This document shows, piece after piece, positions 60,460 through 64,000 of a DNA stretch of 64,000 nt. The number at the start of each line of letters is the position of its first letter. Positions within the stretch are counted from its first letter, which is position 1. A program made the translations under genes and the position numbers. Source of the DNA: Staphylococcus delphini (GTDB lineage: Bacteria; Bacillota; Bacilli; Staphylococcales; Staphylococcaceae); NCBI RefSeq assembly GCF_900636325.1, contig NZ_LR134263.1, forward strand, positions 1,116,001-1,180,000, read 5' to 3'. Below the pieces are notes generated by a model. The model had not been told where the DNA came from, did not search any database, and saw only the letters and a program-made list of their open reading frames with translations.

Positions 60460-61590
60460 ATGCAAGCGATTTTAGTCGTATTGTTTATGATTGTGATTGG
60501 CGCTGTGATTGGTGGCGTCACGAATATGATTGCTGTCAAAATGTTGTTCCATCCATTTAAAGCTTATTACATTTTTGGTAAGCGTGTGCCTTTTACGCCA
60601 GGTTTAATCCCGAAAAGAAGAGGGGAAATTGCTGAGAAAATCGGACAAGTGGTTGAAGACCATTTATTAACTGAGTCTTTAATGAGAGAAAAGTTAGAAA
60701 CGCCGGATATGCGAGCGACTGTGCATCGTGCCGTATCACAACAAGTGGCAGCATTAGCAGCAGATCATGTGACGGTGCAATCTTTAGTGGAGCGATTTGA
60801 TATTGATGTCGTGAAAGATGGCGAAAGCTTTGTTGAACGTTATACGAAACAAAAATTGAACGAAAAATATCAATTGCATCAAACAGATAAAATTGCAGCA
60901 CTGATACCTGCCAAAGTGATGGCTGAGATGGATCAAAAAGTGGCTTCATTAGATACTTTGTTACTTGAAAGAGCACGTATTTATTTAGAATCTGAAAAAG
61001 GGTATGACGATATTTTAGAAATGTTAGAGACGTTCTTTGTTGAAAAAGGGAAAATTGTGTCGATGCTTCAAATGTTTATGACTAAAGAAGCGATAGCAGA
61101 ACGAATTCAAAGAGAATTAATTCGTTTAACGACACATTCTAAGGCGCGAAGTATTTTGGCAGCACAAATCCATGCAGAATATGAAAAATTAAAGAATGCG
61201 TCATTACAAGAATGGATTAACCCCGAACAAATGGCTGATATTGAAGCGCAAGTGAGTGCTTTTGTATTAAAGCAAATAGATTTAACTCAACGCGCGCACA
61301 TGCCTCTTAAATCGCTTGTACCACAATTGTTTGAGATGTTGCATGATAGAGGGATCGATCGTATTACAGACTTGATTCTCGATACATTAGCACAACGTTT
61401 ATCAACCATTTTGAAACAAGTGAATATTCGCGGCTTAATTGAAGAGCAAATCAACCGTTTTGACCTCGATTATATTGAACGTTTAATTTTTGAAATTGCG
61501 AACAAGGAATTGAAATTAATTATGTTGCTCGGCTTTATTTTGGGAGGAATGATCGGATTTTTCCAAGGATTAATAGCAATCTTTGTATAA
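60460..61590 (+). CDS. DUF445 membrane protein (YheB-like)
   Basis: 376 aa. N-terminal membrane helix with IGAVIGGVTNMIAVKMLFHPFKAY and a C-terminal one (LIMLLGFILGGMIGFFQGLIAIF), with helical ectodomain between; VPFTPGLIPKRRGEIAEKIG is the family signature. Followed by the YlbF-family gene, the same yheB-yheA pair as in Bacillus. Confidence 0.88.
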   Translation: MQAILVVLFMIVIGAVIGGVTNMIAVKMLFHPFKAYYIFGKRVPFTPGLIPKRRGEIAEKIGQVVEDHLLTESLMREKLETPDMRATVHRAVSQQVAALAADHVTVQSLVERFDIDVVKDGESFVERYTKQKLNEKYQLHQTDKIAALIPAKVMAEMDQKVASLDTLLLERARIYLESEKGYDDILEMLETFFVEKGKIVSMLQMFMTKEAIAERIQRELIRLTTHSKARSILAAQIHAEYEKLKNASLQEWINPEQMADIEAQVSAFVLKQIDLTQRAHMPLKSLVPQLFEMLHDRGIDRITDLILDTLAQRLSTILKQVNIRGLIEEQINRFDLDYIERLIFEIANKELKLIMLLGFILGGMIGFFQGLIAIFV

Positions 61591-61678
61591 CACTATAAAA
61601 TGTGGTATCGTAAGCTAGGAAAGAGGTTGAAAGAGACAGAATTCAATCTTAAAATACACAACTCAAGGAGAGATTAAA

Positions 61679-62023
61679 ATGGCTGTAAATTTATATGATT
61701 ACGCAAACAAATTAGAGCAAGCTTTACGTGAAAGTGACGAGTACAATGCAATTAAAGATGCATACGCTAAAGTAGAAGCGGATGAAAATTCTAAAAAATT
61801 ATTTGATGCGTTCCGTGAAACTCAAATGAACTTCCAACAAAAGCAAATGCAAGGTGAAGAAATTAGCGAAGAAGATTTACAAAAAGCGCAAGAACAAGCG
61901 CAACAAATCGAAAAAGACAGCAATATTTCTGAGTTAATGAATGCTGAGCAAAAAATGAGCCAAGTATTCCAAGAAATCAACCAAATTATCGTTAAACCTT
62001 TAGACGAAATTTATGCTGACTAA
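61679..62023 (+). CDS. YlbF/YmcA-family protein (YheA-like)
   Basis: 114 aa, all helical, with [29 protein letters not shown] and ..[20 protein letters not shown]. Family members regulate RNA processing or development in Bacillus; the role of this paralogue is not established. Confidence 0.88.
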   Translation: MAVNLYDYANKLEQALRESDEYNAIKDAYAKVEADENSKKLFDAFRETQMNFQQKQMQGEEISEEDLQKAQEQAQQIEKDSNISELMNAEQKMSQVFQEINQIIVKPLDEIYAD

Positions 62024-62045
62024 TAAAAATAAATGAATTGAACAA

Positions 62046-62081
62046 ACGGGTTTGAGATGTGATGTCTCAAGCTCGTTTTTT
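62046..62081 (+). terminator. Intrinsic terminator
   Basis: ACGGGTTTGAGA (62046-62057) pairs with TCTCAAGCTCGT (62065-62076), then T-run. Confidence 0.85.
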
Positions 62082-62280
62082 AAAAATTCACCGACTTGAT
62101 AATGGATTACTTATATTTTTTATCGCAATGATCTTTATGTTCAATTTTACGGTAAAAAAAGTTAACCATTTCAATAATACTTAAATGAGACGCGCTTTAA
62201 ATAAGGAAAATATGATAAAATAAATGAATACGAAACATGCATACATAGATGAAATTTGATGATAAAAGGAGAATGCTTGA

Positions 62281-63468
62281 ATGGTTAAGTTTTTGCATTG
62301 TGCAGATTTGCATCTCGATAGTCCATTTGCATCCAAGCGCTATTTAAATCCGACAATTTTGAAGGATGTTGAAAATAGTGCCTACGAAAGTTTTAAAAAT
62401 ATTATTGACCTTGCATTGAGAGAAGAGGTCGATTTTGTCATAATTAGTGGAGATTTGTTTGATCAACACAATCGTACGTTAAAGGCGGAAGTGTTTTTAA
62501 AATCTCAATTTGAACGTTTGCAGAAAGAACAAATTTTTGTCTACATTGTACATGGGAATCATGATCCTTTATCGGATGAAATTAAAACAAAATGGCCTGA
62601 AAATGTGACTGTATTTTCAAATCAGGTCGAAACGTATCAAGCGATTACGAAAACGGGTGAAACAGTGCATCTTCACGGTTTTAGTTATGAAAAACGTGAA
62701 AGTTACGAAAATAAAATTGATGCCTATCCGACGAATGAAAATCGCAATGTTGTACATATTGGCGTATTGCACGGGACTTATAGTAAATCTGAAGCTTCAG
62801 ATCGTTACACAGAGTTTCGATTGGAAGATTTAAATGCGAAATTATACCATTACTGGGCTTTGGGTCACATTCATTTGAGACAACAACTGAGTGATCTGCC
62901 TGAAATTCATTATCCTGGCAATATTCAAGGCCGTCATTTTAAAGAACAAGGTGAAAAAGGTTGTTTAATTGTGGAAGGCGATCATGTTGCGTTAAAGACA
63001 CGTTTTGTGCCAACACAATTCATCCGTTTTGAATCGGCAACGTTAGAGGCGGAAGATATTAGTCAACAAGCGTTATTCGAACTGATTCAAGACTTTAAAG
63101 CGCGTGTCAGACATCAAGGTCGTGCGTTTTATCGATTACAGCTGAATATACGCGGCGATGAAATGATTTCACCTCAAGTATTAGAACAGTTGAAAGTATT
63201 GTCCACAGAATATGAAGAAAATGAACGCCACTTTGTTTTAATTGATGAATGGGACATCCGTTATATTGATATTCGTCAAAAGTCTATTATTCAAGAGTTT
63301 CCTGCAGAATTACTTGAGCAAGATGATGTGTATGAGCGTGCAGTGAAAGATTTGTATATGAATCCGAAAGCCTCAAAATATTTGGAGAGCTATCAACAGC
63401 ATGATCGGAAAGCGTTGGTTGCACGTGCAGAAGCCATCATTGAAGCTGAGTTAAAGGGGGGCAATTAA
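62281..63468 (+). CDS. yhaO: YhaO, SbcD/Mre11-like DNA repair nuclease
   Basis: 395 aa. CADLHLDSPF, ISGDLFDQ, HGNHDPL, VLHGT, GHIHLRQ provide the metal ligands of the Mre11/SbcD phosphoesterase. It pairs with the SbcC-like ATPase encoded immediately downstream. Confidence 0.9.
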   Translation: MVKFLHCADLHLDSPFASKRYLNPTILKDVENSAYESFKNIIDLALREEVDFVIISGDLFDQHNRTLKAEVFLKSQFERLQKEQIFVYIVHGNHDPLSDEIKTKWPENVTVFSNQVETYQAITKTGETVHLHGFSYEKRESYENKIDAYPTNENRNVVHIGVLHGTYSKSEASDRYTEFRLEDLNAKLYHYWALGHIHLRQQLSDLPEIHYPGNIQGRHFKEQGEKGCLIVEGDHVALKTRFVPTQFIRFESATLEAEDISQQALFELIQDFKARVRHQGRAFYRLQLNIRGDEMISPQVLEQLKVLSTEYEENERHFVLIDEWDIRYIDIRQKSIIQEFPAELLEQDDVYERAVKDLYMNPKASKYLESYQQHDRKALVARAEAIIEAELKGGN

Positions 63469-63471
63469 CCG

Positions 63472-64000
63472 ATGAAAATTAAATCAGTTGAAATTTATGG
63501 TTATGGTCAATTTGTCCAACGAAAAGTGGAATTTGATCAATATTTTACGGAGATTTTTGGACAAAATGAAGCAGGTAAATCGACACTTCAAGCATTTATT
63601 CATTCGATTTTATTTGGCTTCCCGACGAAAAAGGAAAGCGAACCACGTCTTGAACCACGTATGGGCAATCATTACGGTGGTCGTGTGACGTTAATTTTAG
63701 ATGACGGTATGGAAGTGGATGTCGAACGTGTTAAAGGGAGTGCCCAAGGGGATGTCAAAGTTTACATGCCTAATGGAACGATTAAAGATGAAACGTGGTT
63801 AAAAGCGCAGTTGAATTACATTAATAAAAAGACGTATCAAGCGATTTTTTCTTTCAACGTGCTTGGCCTTCAAGACATTCATAAGCATATGAGCGAGGTG
63901 CAATTACAAAACTTTTTAATGCAAGCTGGTGCACTCGGTTCTACAGAATTTATCGGTATGCGTGAACTAATTCATCACAAGAAGCAAGAACTTTATAAAA
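63472..64000 (+). CDS. yhaN: YhaN, SbcC/Rad50-like ATPase (3'-truncated by window)
   Basis: ATG 63472 after GGGGGG; open to the window end (176 codons). IKSVEIYGYGQF at the start and Walker A FGQNEAGKSTLQ (about residues 29-40). Start lies 3 nt after the yhaO stop, so the two form one complex-encoding operon. Confidence 0.92.
   Translation, partial: MKIKSVEIYGYGQFVQRKVEFDQYFTEIFGQNEAGKSTLQAFIHSILFGFPTKKESEPRLEPRMGNHYGGRVTLILDDGMEVDVERVKGSAQGDVKVYMPNGTIKDETWLKAQLNYINKKTYQAIFSFNVLGLQDIHKHMSEVQLQNFLMQAGALGSTEFIGMRELIHHKKQELYK

Noticed and set aside
60593-60976. 127-codon minus-strand open frame in the DUF445 gene
   Set aside because: Antisense shadow of a well-conserved gene; no start signal.

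Overview
The window is AT-rich, low-GC Gram-positive DNA with staphylococcal character. About 58 kb at the left is the right-hand part of a large SPbeta-like Staphylococcus prophage; the last 6 kb is Staphylococcus chromosome. The phage call rests on a repressor that looks like a catalytically dead tyrosine recombinase (MrpR/YopR type), an SPbeta-like replication set (DnaB-type helicase, CHC2/TOPRIM primase, RecJ-like DHH nuclease, intron-split PolIII alpha), a class Ib ribonucleotide reductase set and a large serine integrase at the right edge. The integrase is followed by the C-terminal piece of a dicarboxylate symporter gene, so the phage sits inside that host gene. No head, tail or lysis genes are visible; they would lie to the left. 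The host is most likely a member of the S. intermedius/pseudintermedius or hyicus groups, but that is a guess.

Layout: (1) 1-10.5 kb: end of the repressor-like gene, then SSB-like protein, free-standing LAGLIDADG endonuclease, RecA/Sak4-like ATPase, helicase, primase and RecJ-like nuclease. (2) 10.5-34 kb: accessory region of mostly small genes inserted between the RecJ-like gene and dnaE. It holds a structured leader RNA with a tRNA-like fold, YopX proteins, a kinase-phosphatase-ligase RNA repair enzyme, an adenine methyltransferase, a dimeric dUTPase, the only two minus-strand phage genes (a LexA-box operon with a YolD-like gene) and, at 27.4-29.2 kb, a complete-looking miniature type V-F CRISPR-Cas locus. 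(3) 34-58 kb: dnaE split by a group I intron, ATP-dependent DNA ligase, SNase-like nuclease, deoxyribosyltransferase, a second adenine methyltransferase, a cytosine methyltransferase pseudogene whose 5' end is inverted, a band-7/PQ-loop membrane cluster, Gp157-like protein, nrdI-nrdE-nrdF, dNMP kinase, thioredoxin-like protein, MazG-like protein, RusA-like resolvase, Myb-like DNA-binding protein and integrase. (4) 58-64 kb: host genes (HTH regulator, DUF445 protein, YlbF-family protein, yhaO, start of yhaN).

The standout is a Cas12f protein (450 aa) transcribed from a sigma-A promoter, followed by about 200 nt of strongly structured RNA-coding sequence (candidate tracrRNA) and a two-spacer array of 39-nt repeats with exact 66-nt periodicity. 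No Cas1/Cas2 is present. The cas12f promoter carries the same 12-bp element (AAATAAATTAAT) that is placed at promoters and gene starts throughout the phage early/replication genes, so the CRISPR system appears wired into the phage's own regulatory network.
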